From Paraburkholderia aspalathi (GTDB taxonomy: Bacteria; Pseudomonadota; Gammaproteobacteria; Burkholderiales; Burkholderiaceae), in the NCBI RefSeq assembly GCF_900116445.1, contig NZ_FPBH01000034.1, positions 1 to 64,000 on the forward strand: a stretch of DNA of 64,000 bases, read 5' to 3'. The translations under genes were made by a program, and so were the position numbers. The stretch's first letter is position 1, and the number at the start of each line of letters is the position of its first letter. The notes beneath the pieces were generated by a model, which ran no database searches, was not told where the DNA came from, and was given only the letters and a program-made list of their open reading frames with translations. Of this stretch, positions 52,475-61,271 are shown in pieces.

Positions 52475-52892
52475 ATCCATGTGTGGCCGCTAGTTCAAGC
52501 CATTTTTTGTTGCCTGATGTTCGCCAGTAGGTTATTTGCCCGGACGCACGTCGGAAAATGAAATGAATATGTAAGTTTCATGCTTTCACCGCGCACCTAA
52601 ATATATTCAAATCAACCGAAAACGATGCGTTCTTCGCGCATCGTGCGCAAGCTTTGTAGAGGAATACCCGGGATTTCTTAAGTCCGTAAGAATTCGATCC
52701 GATAACCAGTAAATGGGATACCCATTTATCGCCTGACGTTCGACGCACCTTCGGACGCGTCCTGCGAAAGGCACGAAGGGTAAACCGCGCGGGGCGGCCA
52801 CGATGATCGGCTGCCAGATAGACGCTCCCATGCCCGGACCTGAGAGTCCACTGCGAACGCTTCAACGTTTCGTTATTGGAGAATAAAAAATC
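52475..52892. other. intergenic region with MCP promoter
   Basis: Relatively AT-rich 418 bp with no gene. A FliA-like promoter is at 52679-52705 and the GGAG ribosome site of the receptor is at 52878-52881. The rest shows nothing notable. Confidence 0.5.
52679..52705 (+). promoter_or_regulatory. candidate sigma-28 (FliA) promoter for the MCP gene
   Basis: TAAG (52679-52682), a 15-base spacer, then TCCGATAA (52698-52705). This is one mismatch from TAAA and one from GCCGATAA, at the exact class III flagellar spacing. It gives a leader of about 180 bases to the receptor gene. Confidence 0.6.
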
Positions 52893-54617
52893 GTGACCCT
52901 CAAAAACCTCACCATCAAAACCAAACTCATCGCCGGTTTCGGCATGCTGTCTGTCGTTGTCGTCGCGGTTTCCGGCCTTTCCCTGAAGGCGCTGAGCGAT
53001 TCGACCGATGGGTTTTCCAACTTCGTACACGGCATCAACGCACGCGCCGATATGGCGGTGCAGGTTCGAACCGCCGTGGATCGTAGAGCAATCGCGGCGC
53101 GCAACCTTGTGCTCGTGACCAAACCCCAGGACCTCGAAGTAGAGAAAGCTGACGTAACGCGTGCACACGAGGACGTGCAAACCGACCTGAAAAAGCTCAA
53201 CGACATGATCGCCAGTGCGACCGATACGTCGGAGAAAGCACGCAGCCTCGTCGCCGAGATCAACCGGGTCGAGTCGGCTTATGGCCCGGTTGCCCTCAAC
53301 ATCGTCAATCTCGCGCTCACTAACAAGCGGGATGAAGCGATCGCCGAGATGGACGAGCATTGCCGGCCGCTGCTCGCCGCGCTGATTCGTGCGACCAACG
53401 CGTACGCTGACTACACGCGCTCACGCCAGGAACAACTGGTCAACGAGTACACGGCGCATTACGAAAGCCAGCGCAATCTGCTGATCGCGATCTGCCTTAT
53501 CGCGCTGGGGCTCGCCGTCGGCGCATGCGTGGTGATCACGCGTGCCGTGACCGGACCGCTGCGTTTTGCGATCGACGTCGCGCGCACGGTGTCGGCAGGC
53601 GATCTGCGAACGCGCATCACGGTCGAGGGGCGCGACGAAACCAGCAAACTGCTGACCGCCCTGCGCGAGATGAATGAACGGCTGACGGTGACCGTTGGAC
53701 GGGTGCGCGACAGCAGCACCAGCATCGCCGGCGCGGCACGTCAGATCGCAGCGGGCAATATGGACCTGAGCCAGCGTACCGAGCAGCAGGCTGCTTCGTT
53801 GCAGGAAACGGCTTCCAGCATGGAAGAACTCACCTCCACGGTTAAGCAGAACGCCGACAACGCGCAGCAAGGCAGCATGCTGGCTGCGAATGCATCGTCG
53901 GTGGCGCAGAAGGGTAGCGAGGTCGTCGGTCAGGTGGTGAACACGATGCACGACATCAGCGACAGCTCGACGAAGATCGCGGACATCACGGGCATCATCG
54001 AAGGCATTGCGTTCCAGACGAACATCCTCGCGTTGAACGCGGCCGTCGAAGCCGCGCGTGCGGGCGAACAGGGGCGGGGTTTCGCGGTGGTGGCAAGCGA
54101 AGTCAGAAGCCTGGCTCAACGTTCATCGAGTGCGGCCAAGGAGATCAAGGATCTGATCGCCACTTCCGTGGACAAGATCCGTGACGGGTCCGCGCTTGCC
54201 GGCGAGGCGGGCAAGACGATGACCGAGGTGACTCAGGCAGTCGCACGAGTCACCGACATCATGTCGGAAATCGCGGCGGCATCGACCGAACAAAGCCGTG
54301 GCATCGAGCAGGTCAATCTTGCGATTACGCAGATGGACAACGTCACGCAGCAGAATGCGGCTTTGGTGGAAGAGGCGGCAGCGGCTTCGCGGTCGATGGA
54401 AGATCAGGGGGAACAACTGACTGACGCCGTGGCGTTTTTTCAGGTGAAGGATTCGGCGGCTGCGGTAGCGGCAGCTCCGGTTCCTGCTCGGCGGGAGGCG
54501 CAGCGACGCGAGGTTGCGGTTGCTGCTGCTCCTAAGCGCGTTGCGCGGGCTACGGCCGCTGCGCCGGTTGCTGCGCTTGCTACTGCAGTTGCAGATGACG
54601 AGTGGGATAAGTTCTGA
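52893..54617 (+). CDS. methyl-accepting chemotaxis protein with CheR-docking tail
   Basis: 574-residue receptor started by GTG with GGAG eleven bases upstream. TM1 is near residues 11-28 and a periplasmic four-helix sensor spans about 30-190. TM2 is LLIAICLIALGLAVGACVVITRAV, followed by HAMP, methylation helices, and the signalling tip EGIAFQTNILALNAAVEAARAGEQGRGFAVVASEVRSLAQRSS. An Ala-rich linker (about 520-565) then leads to a terminal EWDKF, an x-W-x-x-F pentapeptide like NWETF that recruits CheR/CheB. This makes it a high-abundance-type receptor, unlike the one at 46337. Ligand unknown. Confidence 0.93.
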   Translation: MTLKNLTIKTKLIAGFGMLSVVVVAVSGLSLKALSDSTDGFSNFVHGINARADMAVQVRTAVDRRAIAARNLVLVTKPQDLEVEKADVTRAHEDVQTDLKKLNDMIASATDTSEKARSLVAEINRVESAYGPVALNIVNLALTNKRDEAIAEMDEHCRPLLAALIRATNAYADYTRSRQEQLVNEYTAHYESQRNLLIAICLIALGLAVGACVVITRAVTGPLRFAIDVARTVSAGDLRTRITVEGRDETSKLLTALREMNERLTVTVGRVRDSSTSIAGAARQIAAGNMDLSQRTEQQAASLQETASSMEELTSTVKQNADNAQQGSMLAANASSVAQKGSEVVGQVVNTMHDISDSSTKIADITGIIEGIAFQTNILALNAAVEAARAGEQGRGFAVVASEVRSLAQRSSSAAKEIKDLIATSVDKIRDGSALAGEAGKTMTEVTQAVARVTDIMSEIAAASTEQSRGIEQVNLAITQMDNVTQQNAALVEEAAAASRSMEDQGEQLTDAVAFFQVKDSAAAVAAAPVPARREAQRREVAVAAAPKRVARATAAAPVAALATAVADDEWDKF

Positions 54618-54621
54618 CTCG

Positions 54622-54662
54622 GAAAAACGCCGCGCTCCCGCATGACAAGCACGCAGGAGCGC
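54622..54662 (-). terminator. terminator after the molybdenum hydroxylase operon
   Basis: Arms GCGCTCC (54632-54638) and GGAGCGC (54656-54662) enclose a loop with inner pairing. On the minus strand it is followed by GGCGTTTTT. It is positioned to end the minus-strand operon. Confidence 0.65.
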
Positions 54663-54701
54663 AGTCAATCACGACGCGGCGCGTCGTCTTAGGTCAGCCC
54701 G

Positions 54702-56912
54702 TCAGGCGGTCTTTTCCGAAGCAGCAGGAAACGGCAGCGAGTGAATCCGCCTGCCGGTGGCCGCGAAGATCGCATTCGCGACCGCCGGCCCGACCGGTGC
54801 GACACCCGGCTCGCCGACGCCCGTCGGCGCTTCGCCTGACTGCACGATATGCACCTCGACCTTGGGCATCTCCGCGAACCGCAGCACCTGGTAGCCGTCG
54901 AAGTTGTTCTGCTCGACCTTGCCGTCCTTTAACGTGATCGCGCTGTGCAACGCCGCGCCGAGACCGAAGCCGATGCCGCCTTCCATCTGTGCGGCGATGA
55001 CGTCCGGATTGATCGGCGTGCCGCAATCCACCGCACACACGACGCGCTCCACTTTCACGTTACCGTCCTTGTCGACGGAGACTTCTGCGACTTGCGCGAC
55101 GAACGTCTTGAACGCCTCGGCTACCGCGATGCCGCGCCCGCGGCCTTTCGGCAACGGTTTGGCCGGGTCCCAGCCCGCTTTCTGCGCAGCGAGTTCGAGC
55201 ACGCCCCGCATACGCGGTTCATGCGCGAGCAGATCGCGGCGGAAGACGAACGGGTCCTTGCGCGCGGCGTGCGCGGCTTCGTCCATGAACGCCTCGACCG
55301 CGAATGCCGTATGCGAGCTGCCGACCACCCGCCACCACAACACAGGCACGCCGGTCTGCGTGGTCGTCAGTTCGACCGAGACGTTCGGAATCGCGTAGGC
55401 CACGTTAGCGGCGCCCTCGACGGACGTCCCGTCGATCCCGTTCTTGACCATCACGCTGGCGAACGGCGTGCCGGCAAGAATCGACTGACCGACGATGCGA
55501 TGCCGCCAGCCGACGACCTTGCCGTCGGCGCTCAGGCCCGCGTCGAGCTTGTGGAAGTACATCGGCCGGTAGAGGCCGCCGTGGATGTCGTCCTCGCGGG
55601 TCCACTGCAGCTTGACCGGCGTGCCGTTCGCACCCAGCGCCTTCGCGATCGACACGGCCTCGACGATATAGTCCGACTGGGTGTTCGCGCGTCTGCCGAA
55701 GCTGCCACCCGCATACAGCGTGTGGATCTTGACCTGCTGCGGATCGAGTCCCGCCGTATGGGCGGCGTTGGCCTGATCGACGGTCTGAAACTGGTCGCCG
55801 GCCCAGATTTCGCAACTGTCAGCGGTGAGTTTGACAACCGCGTCGAGCGGTTCCATCGGCGCGTGAGCGAGATACGGGAACGCATAGCTGGCGGAGATTT
55901 TCTTCACCGCGCCTGCGAGCGCCTTCGTCGCATCACCGTCTTTTCGGGCGGACATGCCGGGCTGCTCGGCGAGCTGCCGGTATTCAGCCATGATCGCGTC
56001 CGAGCTGCGCTTTTCGGCCTTTGAATCGTCCCATTCGACCTTCAACGCATCGCGGCCCTGCTTCGCCGCCCAGAAACCCTTTGCGACCACCGCGACGCCA
56101 CCCGGCACCTGCACGACCGAGACGACGCCGGGCACTGCTTTCGCGGCCGACGCATCGAACGATTTGACCGTCGCGCCGAAGAGCGGCGGACGCTGCAGCA
56201 GCGCGACCAGCATGCCGGGGAACGTCACATCGAGCGTGAACTGCGCGGTGCCGTTGGTTTTCGGCGGCACGTCGACACGCGGCAGCTGATGGCCGATCAA
56301 ACGAAAATCCTTCGGCGACTTGAGCGTGACCGTATCCGGCACCGGCAAGCGGGCCGCGGCCGACGCGAGCGAACCGTAGGTCGCGGTCCGGTTCGTGGCC
56401 GCGTGATGAACGCTGCCGTCGAGCGTCGTCAGCTCGGATGCGGGCACCTGCCACTGCGCAGCGGCGGCGGAGACCAGCATCGCGCGCGCTTTCGCGCCGG
56501 CTTCGCGCAATTGCATCCACGAGTTGGCCATCGCCGAACTGCCGCCCGTGCCCTGGATCGTGCCGAACGCGAGATTCGCGTAGCGTTTCGCATCGGCGGG
56601 CGCGCTTTCGACACGCACGTCCTGCCAGTTCGCATCCAGCTCTTCCGCGACGATCGTCGCGATGCCGGTGTACGCGCCCTGGCCCATCTCGACGTGCTTC
56701 GCGATGACCGTGACGCTGTTGTCCGGCGCGACGCGCAGGAACGCGTTGGGTGCGAACGTCGCGTCGGGCATGGTGGCGGCGAGCGCGCGGCGGCCCGTGC
56801 CCGCCCATTCGAAGCCGATGGTGAGACCGACTGCCGCGAAGGCGCCGGCTGCTTTCAGAAAGGTTCGGCGCGACGGGCGTACCGCATCCTTGAGATCGAG
56901 ATCGGTCGTCAT
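54702..56912 (-). CDS. molybdopterin-binding subunit of an IorB-like aldehyde/N-heterocycle oxidoreductase
   Basis: 736-residue xanthine-oxidase-family large subunit of the isoquinoline 1-oxidoreductase (IorB) type. A twin-arginine signal (RPSRRTFLKAAGAFAAVGLTIG) marks Tat export to the periplasm. Molybdopterin-binding stretches include GTGGSSAMANSW, ARDPF-like AARKDPFVFRRDLL, and the C-terminal GVGEPGVAPVGPAVANAIF with the catalytic Glu in GEPG. It is two bases downstream of the Fe-S subunit gene. Substrate unknown; aldehydes or nitrogen heterocycles are likely. Confidence 0.9.
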   Translation of the reverse strand: MTTDLDLKDAVRPSRRTFLKAAGAFAAVGLTIGFEWAGTGRRALAATMPDATFAPNAFLRVAPDNSVTVIAKHVEMGQGAYTGIATIVAEELDANWQDVRVESAPADAKRYANLAFGTIQGTGGSSAMANSWMQLREAGAKARAMLVSAAAAQWQVPASELTTLDGSVHHAATNRTATYGSLASAAARLPVPDTVTLKSPKDFRLIGHQLPRVDVPPKTNGTAQFTLDVTFPGMLVALLQRPPLFGATVKSFDASAAKAVPGVVSVVQVPGGVAVVAKGFWAAKQGRDALKVEWDDSKAEKRSSDAIMAEYRQLAEQPGMSARKDGDATKALAGAVKKISASYAFPYLAHAPMEPLDAVVKLTADSCEIWAGDQFQTVDQANAAHTAGLDPQQVKIHTLYAGGSFGRRANTQSDYIVEAVSIAKALGANGTPVKLQWTREDDIHGGLYRPMYFHKLDAGLSADGKVVGWRHRIVGQSILAGTPFASVMVKNGIDGTSVEGAANVAYAIPNVSVELTTTQTGVPVLWWRVVGSSHTAFAVEAFMDEAAHAARKDPFVFRRDLLAHEPRMRGVLELAAQKAGWDPAKPLPKGRGRGIAVAEAFKTFVAQVAEVSVDKDGNVKVERVVCAVDCGTPINPDVIAAQMEGGIGFGLGAALHSAITLKDGKVEQNNFDGYQVLRFAEMPKVEVHIVQSGEAPTGVGEPGVAPVGPAVANAIFAATGRRIHSLPFPAASEKTA

Positions 56913-56914
56913 GG

Positions 56915-57376
56915 TCAGGCCTTCAGGGTGGCAGCGGCTTCGTGGATGGCCGCGCGAATGCGGGTATAGGTCGCACAGCGGCAGATGTTGCCGTTCATCG
57001 CGGCATCGATGTCGGCGTCGGTGGGCGTGGCGTTATGTTCGAGCAAGGCTGTCGCGGACATGATCTGTCCGGACTGACAGTACCCGCACTGCGGCACCTG
57101 CAGCTTGACCCATGCAGCCTGGATGGCTTTCGCGGGCCGGCTTTCGATGCCTTCGATAGTCGTGATGCGCTTACCCGCGATAGCCGCAAGCGGCAGCACG
57201 CACGAGCGGGTGGCCTCGCCTTCCAGATGAACCGTGCAGGCGCCGCATTGCGCCATGCCGCAGCCGAACTTCGTGCCGTGCAGGCCCGCGTCTTCGCGGA
57301 TTGCCCAAAGGAGCGGCGTGGTGGGATCGGCATCGAGCGTAACGTTCTTGCCGTTGAGGACAAACGATGTAGACAT
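56915..57376 (-). CDS. [2Fe-2S] subunit (IorA-like) of the molybdenum hydroxylase
   Basis: 153-residue small subunit with two Fe-S clusters. The plant-ferredoxin-type motif is GCGMAQCGACTVHLEG, and the second cluster motif is CGYCQSGQIM ... GNICRCATY. The start is MSTSFVLNG at 57376, with GGAGAGG upstream; the longer open frame is non-coding. It passes electrons from the molybdopterin subunit encoded two bases downstream. A membrane cytochrome partner is usual, but none is adjacent here. Confidence 0.92.
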   Translation of the reverse strand: MSTSFVLNGKNVTLDADPTTPLLWAIREDAGLHGTKFGCGMAQCGACTVHLEGEATRSCVLPLAAIAGKRITTIEGIESRPAKAIQAAWVKLQVPQCGYCQSGQIMSATALLEHNATPTDADIDAAMNGNICRCATYTRIRAAIHEAAATLKA

Positions 57377-57460
57377 GGAACCTCTCCGTGGGGAAAGCCC
57401 GGACTTGGCGCCGGGTGTACGCGGCAGTGTGTACCGACTGCCTGCCGTTGCACTTACACA

Positions 57461-57492
57461 ATCCTGCAAATTTATTGAACAATGCTGCAAAT
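57461..57492. promoter_or_regulatory. tandem AraC-type half-sites in the divergent promoter
   Basis: The 11-mer AT[C/G]CTGCAAAT occurs at 57461-57471 and again at 57482-57492, exactly 21 bp (two helical turns) apart, between the Fe-S subunit gene and the AraC gene. This spacing is characteristic of AraC-family activator sites. Confidence 0.55.
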
Positions 57493-57556
57493 CCAGCAGG
57501 CCAGCCGCGCTTGTCCGGCAGCGGTTGGGTATGCTCAATTCCGTTCACGGAGTTCC

Positions 57557-58507
57557 ATGCGCATGAAACAGCATTCCTCCCGGCCCGATCCTTCGGCGGA
57601 ACGCGAAACCGCGCGCCGGGAACTCGCCGCGCTCATCAGCCGCTTCGCGCCGACGGACGGCACCCATCAGACGGCGATCCCGTCGCTCACGTTTTATCGC
57701 TACTCGCAGCCCGTGGATCTCGGCTGCGGCGTGACGAGCTCCGCATTCGTGTTCGCGGCGCAGGGCGCCAAGCGGGTCATGGTCGCGGGGCAGGCGTACG
57801 TCTACGATCATCTGCATTGCCTCGTGACATCCGTCGATCTGCCGGTGATGTCGCGGGTGACGCGGGCCTCACCCGACGCGCCTTATCTGTGTGTGAAGTT
57901 CACGCTCGATCCGCAGCGGATCGTCGAACTGGCGACGCAGCTGCGCCTGCCAGAACCGGATGCCGCGTCGGCAGGCGAAGGCATCGCCGTGGCCACGCTG
58001 TCAGCACCGGTTTTCGATACCGCGCTGCGACTCGTACGATTGCTCGATACTCCGGGTGACATTCCCGTACTCGCACCGCTCATCGAAAAGGAATTGCTCT
58101 ACCGGCTGATGACGAGCGAGCAAGGGAAACGGCTGCGGCAGGTCGCGGTGAACGGGAGTCAGACGTACCGGATCGCGCGGGCAATCGAGTGGATCCAGAA
58201 TCACTACACCGAGCTTTTGCGGATGGAGACGCTGGCACATGCGGTGAACATGAGCGTGTCGTCGCTCCATCATCACTTCAAGAACGTCACGACACTGACT
58301 CCGCTGCAGTATCAGAAGCAACTGCGGCTACACGAGGCGCGCAGATTACTGCTCAGGCATAGCGGAGATGTCGGGTCGGTCGCGGTCCGGGTCGGGTATG
58401 ACAGCCCTTCGCAGTTCAGTCGCGAATATAGCCGGCACTTCGGCGCGCCGCCGCTTCGCGACATCGCGCAGTTGAGGCGTTTGGATGGGGTGGAGTTTCG
58501 GGAGTGA
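57557..58507 (+). CDS. AraC-family transcriptional regulator
   Basis: 316-residue regulator. An N-terminal AraC_N-type effector domain (SLTFYRYSQPVDLGCGVTSSAFVFAAQGAKRVMVAGQAYVYD) is followed by a C-terminal double helix-turn-helix (ARAIEWIQNHYTELLRMETLAHAVNMSVSSLHHHFKNVTTLTPLQYQKQLRLHEARRLL ... VGYDSPSQFSREYSRHFGAPP). The start is 57557, though ATG 57563 has better Shine-Dalgarno spacing. It is divergent from the molybdenum-hydroxylase pair, which it probably activates through the repeats at 57461-57492. Confidence 0.9.
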   Translation: MRMKQHSSRPDPSAERETARRELAALISRFAPTDGTHQTAIPSLTFYRYSQPVDLGCGVTSSAFVFAAQGAKRVMVAGQAYVYDHLHCLVTSVDLPVMSRVTRASPDAPYLCVKFTLDPQRIVELATQLRLPEPDAASAGEGIAVATLSAPVFDTALRLVRLLDTPGDIPVLAPLIEKELLYRLMTSEQGKRLRQVAVNGSQTYRIARAIEWIQNHYTELLRMETLAHAVNMSVSSLHHHFKNVTTLTPLQYQKQLRLHEARRLLLRHSGDVGSVAVRVGYDSPSQFSREYSRHFGAPPLRDIAQLRRLDGVEFRE

Positions 58508-58574
58508 GCGTAAGTCGCATGCGCGACATCTCCCTTTGGGGGAGATAAGGGCGATTGGATTTCGTTAGAAACAG

Positions 58575-58607
58575 AAAACCCCGCAAGCCTTTCGGCTGCG
58601 GGGTTTT
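58575..58607. terminator. bidirectional terminator, araC-type gene / tRNA-Ala
   Basis: Stem AAAACCCCGCA..GCC / GGC..TGCGGGGTTTT with a 4-base loop and A/T runs on both sides. It serves the regulator gene (plus) and the tRNA (minus). Confidence 0.88.
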
Positions 58608-58640
58608 CGGACAATCTCGGACAACTTTCGATGTGATCTT

Positions 58641-58716
<76 letters not shown>

Positions 58717-58804
58717 AACGTGCAAACAATTCTAGCACAGGCATTTTGCGTTTTGCCAAGCCCCCGCGGCGGTAAAACCCGGAGGCAAAAGGGGCGGCAA
58801 AACA

Positions 58805-59155
58805 TCACCTGGACGGCGCGCCAGCCAGCACCCAATCGACCACTGTGCGGATGTCAGCATCGCTCATCGACTGATGCGCCGGCATCGGAATCATGCCCCA
58901 TACGCCGGAGCCCCCGTCCTTCACCTTGCGCGACAATTTTGCCGGCGCTTGCGCATCACCCTTGTACTTCGTAGCGATCTGCTGGAACGATGGGCCGACC
59001 AGTTTGCGGTCTACCGCGTGACATCCCATGCAGGCATTCGAGCTAGCAACGATCTGACCACGCGGTGCATCGGCCGCACGTGCTGAAGAGGCAAGAGCGC
59101 CCGCCAACGTGCCGGCCGTCAACATCGCGACGACGAAAGCAACACCCCGCTTCAT
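58805..59155 (-). CDS. periplasmic c-type cytochrome (c551/c552-like)
   Basis: 116-residue single-haem cytochrome. The signal peptide ends near residue 27 (ARA). The haem motif is C42-M-G-C45-H46 (NACMGCHAVDRKLVGPSFQQIA), and the Met ligand lies in WGMIPMPAH near the C-terminus. It resembles the c551/c552 carriers that deliver electrons to terminal oxidases or denitrification enzymes. Its ATG overlaps the stop of the BON lipoprotein gene (ATGA), so the two are co-translated. Confidence 0.9.
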   Translation of the reverse strand: MKRGVAFVVAMLTAGTLAGALASSARAADAPRGQIVASSNACMGCHAVDRKLVGPSFQQIATKYKGDAQAPAKLSRKVKDGGSGVWGMIPMPAHQSMSDADIRTVVDWVLAGAPSR

Positions 59156-59946
59156 GGGGTCGTCGCCTTCGGATTGCCCGGATGCACGGCGTTCGAATTG
59201 GTGACCGGCGCCGGCGCCTGCTGCTCGAGCGGACGCGAACTCACCGATGAATCGGGGATCGCGCCGACAGTCGGCGTGCTCGCGTCCGGCTGCGAAGCGG
59301 CAACCGGTGCGGTCGCCGCTGCAGCGGCCGCCGCCGCGGCTTCCTGCGGCTGAATGTACTGGAACACCTTCACGACCTGCACCACGCCCGGCACGCGGCT
59401 CGCAACATCGGCGCCGCGATTGCCTTCGTCCATCGTGACAAGGCCCATCAGATACACCGAGCCGCGCTCGGCCACGACCTTGAAGTTGTTCGCCGAAATG
59501 TTCTTCTCGGCGATCAGCGCGGTCTTCACGCGCGTCTCGAGGTAAGTGTCATTCGTGCGCGACGAGAACGAGCTCGCCGGCATGATCGCCAGTTCGTTGA
59601 CGATCGTGTTGACGTTGTTCAAGCCACGCACGATGGACTCCGCGCGCTGCTTCGAGACGTCACCCGCCACTTCGCCGGTCAGCAGCACGCGGCGGTTGAA
59701 CACCGTCACGTTGACGTGCGCGTTGTCGGGCAAGTTCTGGCTGATCTGCGACAGCGCCTTCACCTGCATCTCGCGATCCTCGGTCTGCGCGCCGAGCGTG
59801 CGCCGGTCGGTCGCCACCAGCGCGCCGCCGCCCGCCGCGCCAGCAACGGCGAGAAAGCATCCCTGCAACGTCGCGGACAGTCCCGCGGCGAACCCGACCA
59901 CCAGCACGGTTCTCACCAGTGTCTTCTTGACGCGGAATACGCTCAT
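59152..59946 (-). CDS. BON-domain outer-membrane lipoprotein (DolP/YraP-like)
   Basis: 264-residue lipoprotein. The signal peptide ends in the lipobox LQGC near residue 29. Two BON domains follow (NVTVFNRRVLLTGEVAGDVSKQRAE... and FKVVAERGSVYLMGLVTMDEGNRG...), then a disordered Ala/Pro/Ser-rich tail of about 65 residues that is longer than in E. coli DolP. The ATG at 59946 follows AAGGAGAG; an in-frame TTG immediately upstream is less likely. Its position after diaA and near yraN and rsmI matches the enterobacterial yraL-yraP cluster. Role in outer-membrane integrity. Confidence 0.9.
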   Translation of the reverse strand: MSVFRVKKTLVRTVLVVGFAAGLSATLQGCFLAVAGAAGGGALVATDRRTLGAQTEDREMQVKALSQISQNLPDNAHVNVTVFNRRVLLTGEVAGDVSKQRAESIVRGLNNVNTIVNELAIMPASSFSSRTNDTYLETRVKTALIAEKNISANNFKVVAERGSVYLMGLVTMDEGNRGADVASRVPGVVQVVKVFQYIQPQEAAAAAAAAATAPVAASQPDASTPTVGAIPDSSVSSRPLEQQAPAPVTNSNAVHPGNPKATTP

Positions 59947-59972
59947 CAACTAGCTCTCCTTCGGAATCAATC

Positions 59973-60560
59973 TCAGTCTTCGCCCAGCAACATGGCATCG
60001 ATGCCGTCGCACAGACAATGGATGGTCAGCAAATGCACTTCCTGAATACGCGCGGTGCGATCGGACGGCACACAAATGTGGATATCGGTATCGCCCAGCA
60101 CTTCCTGCATACGGCCGCCGCCCTTGCCGGTTAGCGCGACCACGATCATTTCGCGCTCGTGCGCGGCCTCGATCGCGGCGAGCACATTGGCGGAATTGCC
60201 GGACGTGGTGACGGCCAGCAGCACATCGCCGGGCTGGCCGAGGGCCCAAACCTGCTTCGAAAAAATCTGCTCGAACGAGTAGTCGTTGGCGATGGCGGTG
60301 AGCACGGAGGTGTCGGTGGTCAGCGCAATCGCCGGCAAGCCCGGGCGCTCACGCTCGAAGCGGCCGATCAGTTCGGCGGCGAAATGCTGCGCGTCGGCCG
60401 CCGAGCCGCCGTTGCCGCACGCAAGAATGCGGCTGCCGTTGGCAAGCGCGGCGAACATCGTGTCAATCGCTGCGGCGATCGGCATCGACAGGGATTCGAG
60501 GGCTTCGAGTTTGACTGCCGCGCTGTCGCGGAAGTGTTGTTGAATGCGTTCGACTGACAT
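59973..60560 (-). CDS. diaA: DiaA/GmhA-type SIS-domain protein
   Basis: 195-residue SIS-domain protein. ILACGNGGSAADAQHFAAELIGRFERERPGLPAIALTTDTS and LLAVTTSGNSANVLAAIEAAHER are the phosphosugar-binding loops. DiaA (the DnaA-associating initiator protein) and GmhA (sedoheptulose-7-phosphate isomerase) are close paralogues. The yraN and BON-lipoprotein neighbours argue for DiaA, as in E. coli yraO. Lies 26 bp upstream of the BON gene, same strand. Confidence 0.85.
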   Translation of the reverse strand: MSVERIQQHFRDSAAVKLEALESLSMPIAAAIDTMFAALANGSRILACGNGGSAADAQHFAAELIGRFERERPGLPAIALTTDTSVLTAIANDYSFEQIFSKQVWALGQPGDVLLAVTTSGNSANVLAAIEAAHEREMIVVALTGKGGGRMQEVLGDTDIHICVPSDRTARIQEVHLLTIHCLCDGIDAMLLGED

Positions 60561-60788
60561 CGAGTCTCTAGTTTCTACCGCGAATAGACCGCAGTACGCG
60601 GCCGTGTTGTGAAGTCGTATTGCGAAGTCGTGCCGCTCTGATGAACCGTGCCGGACACACAGTGTAGATGCGCAAAAACATCGCGAAATGCGCTATCCCG
60701 TCGCTGCTTTCCATACACCGGTGTGGTTCACGAGGTCCGCACGCGAGCGCAAGTTTATCGCACTCACGCCTGTTCTCCCCGCACTGCA

Positions 60789-61271
60789 TCAGACTTCGTC
60801 CGCGCGAAACGCATCGCGCAGCCACACGAGCCGACCGGCTTCGAACGCAATTACGTCGAAACGGCACGCGGGCTCATCATGCGAACGCCTGCTGCGGGTT
60901 GCCAGGTAATGCCGCGCGGCACGCACGATCCGCTGCTTCTTTTGCCAGCCGATGCTCGCTGCCGCGCCGCCATAATGCTGCTGGGCACGCGCGCGAACTT
61001 CGACGAACACCAACGAACCGTCGCGGTCGCGCATCACCAGATCGATCTCGCCGCCCCGGCACAGCACGTTGCGCGCGACGAAACGCAAACGCTGCCGCTG
61101 CAAAAACTCCATCGCACGCGCCTCGAAAGCCGCGCCGACGAGTTTGGACCCGGTTGGTCTCGAAAAGTTGTGGCCGCCGGCCCGCGCACTCGCCTGCCCA
61201 CCACCCGGTTCACGCGCCGCAGCGTGGCACAATGGCGGCCTCGTTCTGTCTGTCTGCGTCTTCTGCCTCAT
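60789..61271 (-). CDS. yraN: YraN/UPF0102 nuclease-fold protein
   Basis: 160-residue protein if started at 61271. The core GAAFEARAMEFLQRQRLRFVARNVLCRGGEIDLVMRDRDGSLVFVEVRAR (about 45-95) carries the E-x-D...E-V-R residues of the Holliday-junction-resolvase-like UPF0102 fold. The first 40 residues are atypical and overlap the promoter region of rsmI, so the true start may be internal. Neighbours diaA and rsmI match the E. coli yra cluster. Precise function is unknown. Confidence 0.85.
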   Translation of the reverse strand: MRQKTQTDRTRPPLCHAAAREPGGGQASARAGGHNFSRPTGSKLVGAAFEARAMEFLQRQRLRFVARNVLCRGGEIDLVMRDRDGSLVFVEVRARAQQHYGGAAASIGWQKKQRIVRAARHYLATRSRRSHDEPACRFDVIAFEAGRLVWLRDAFRADEV

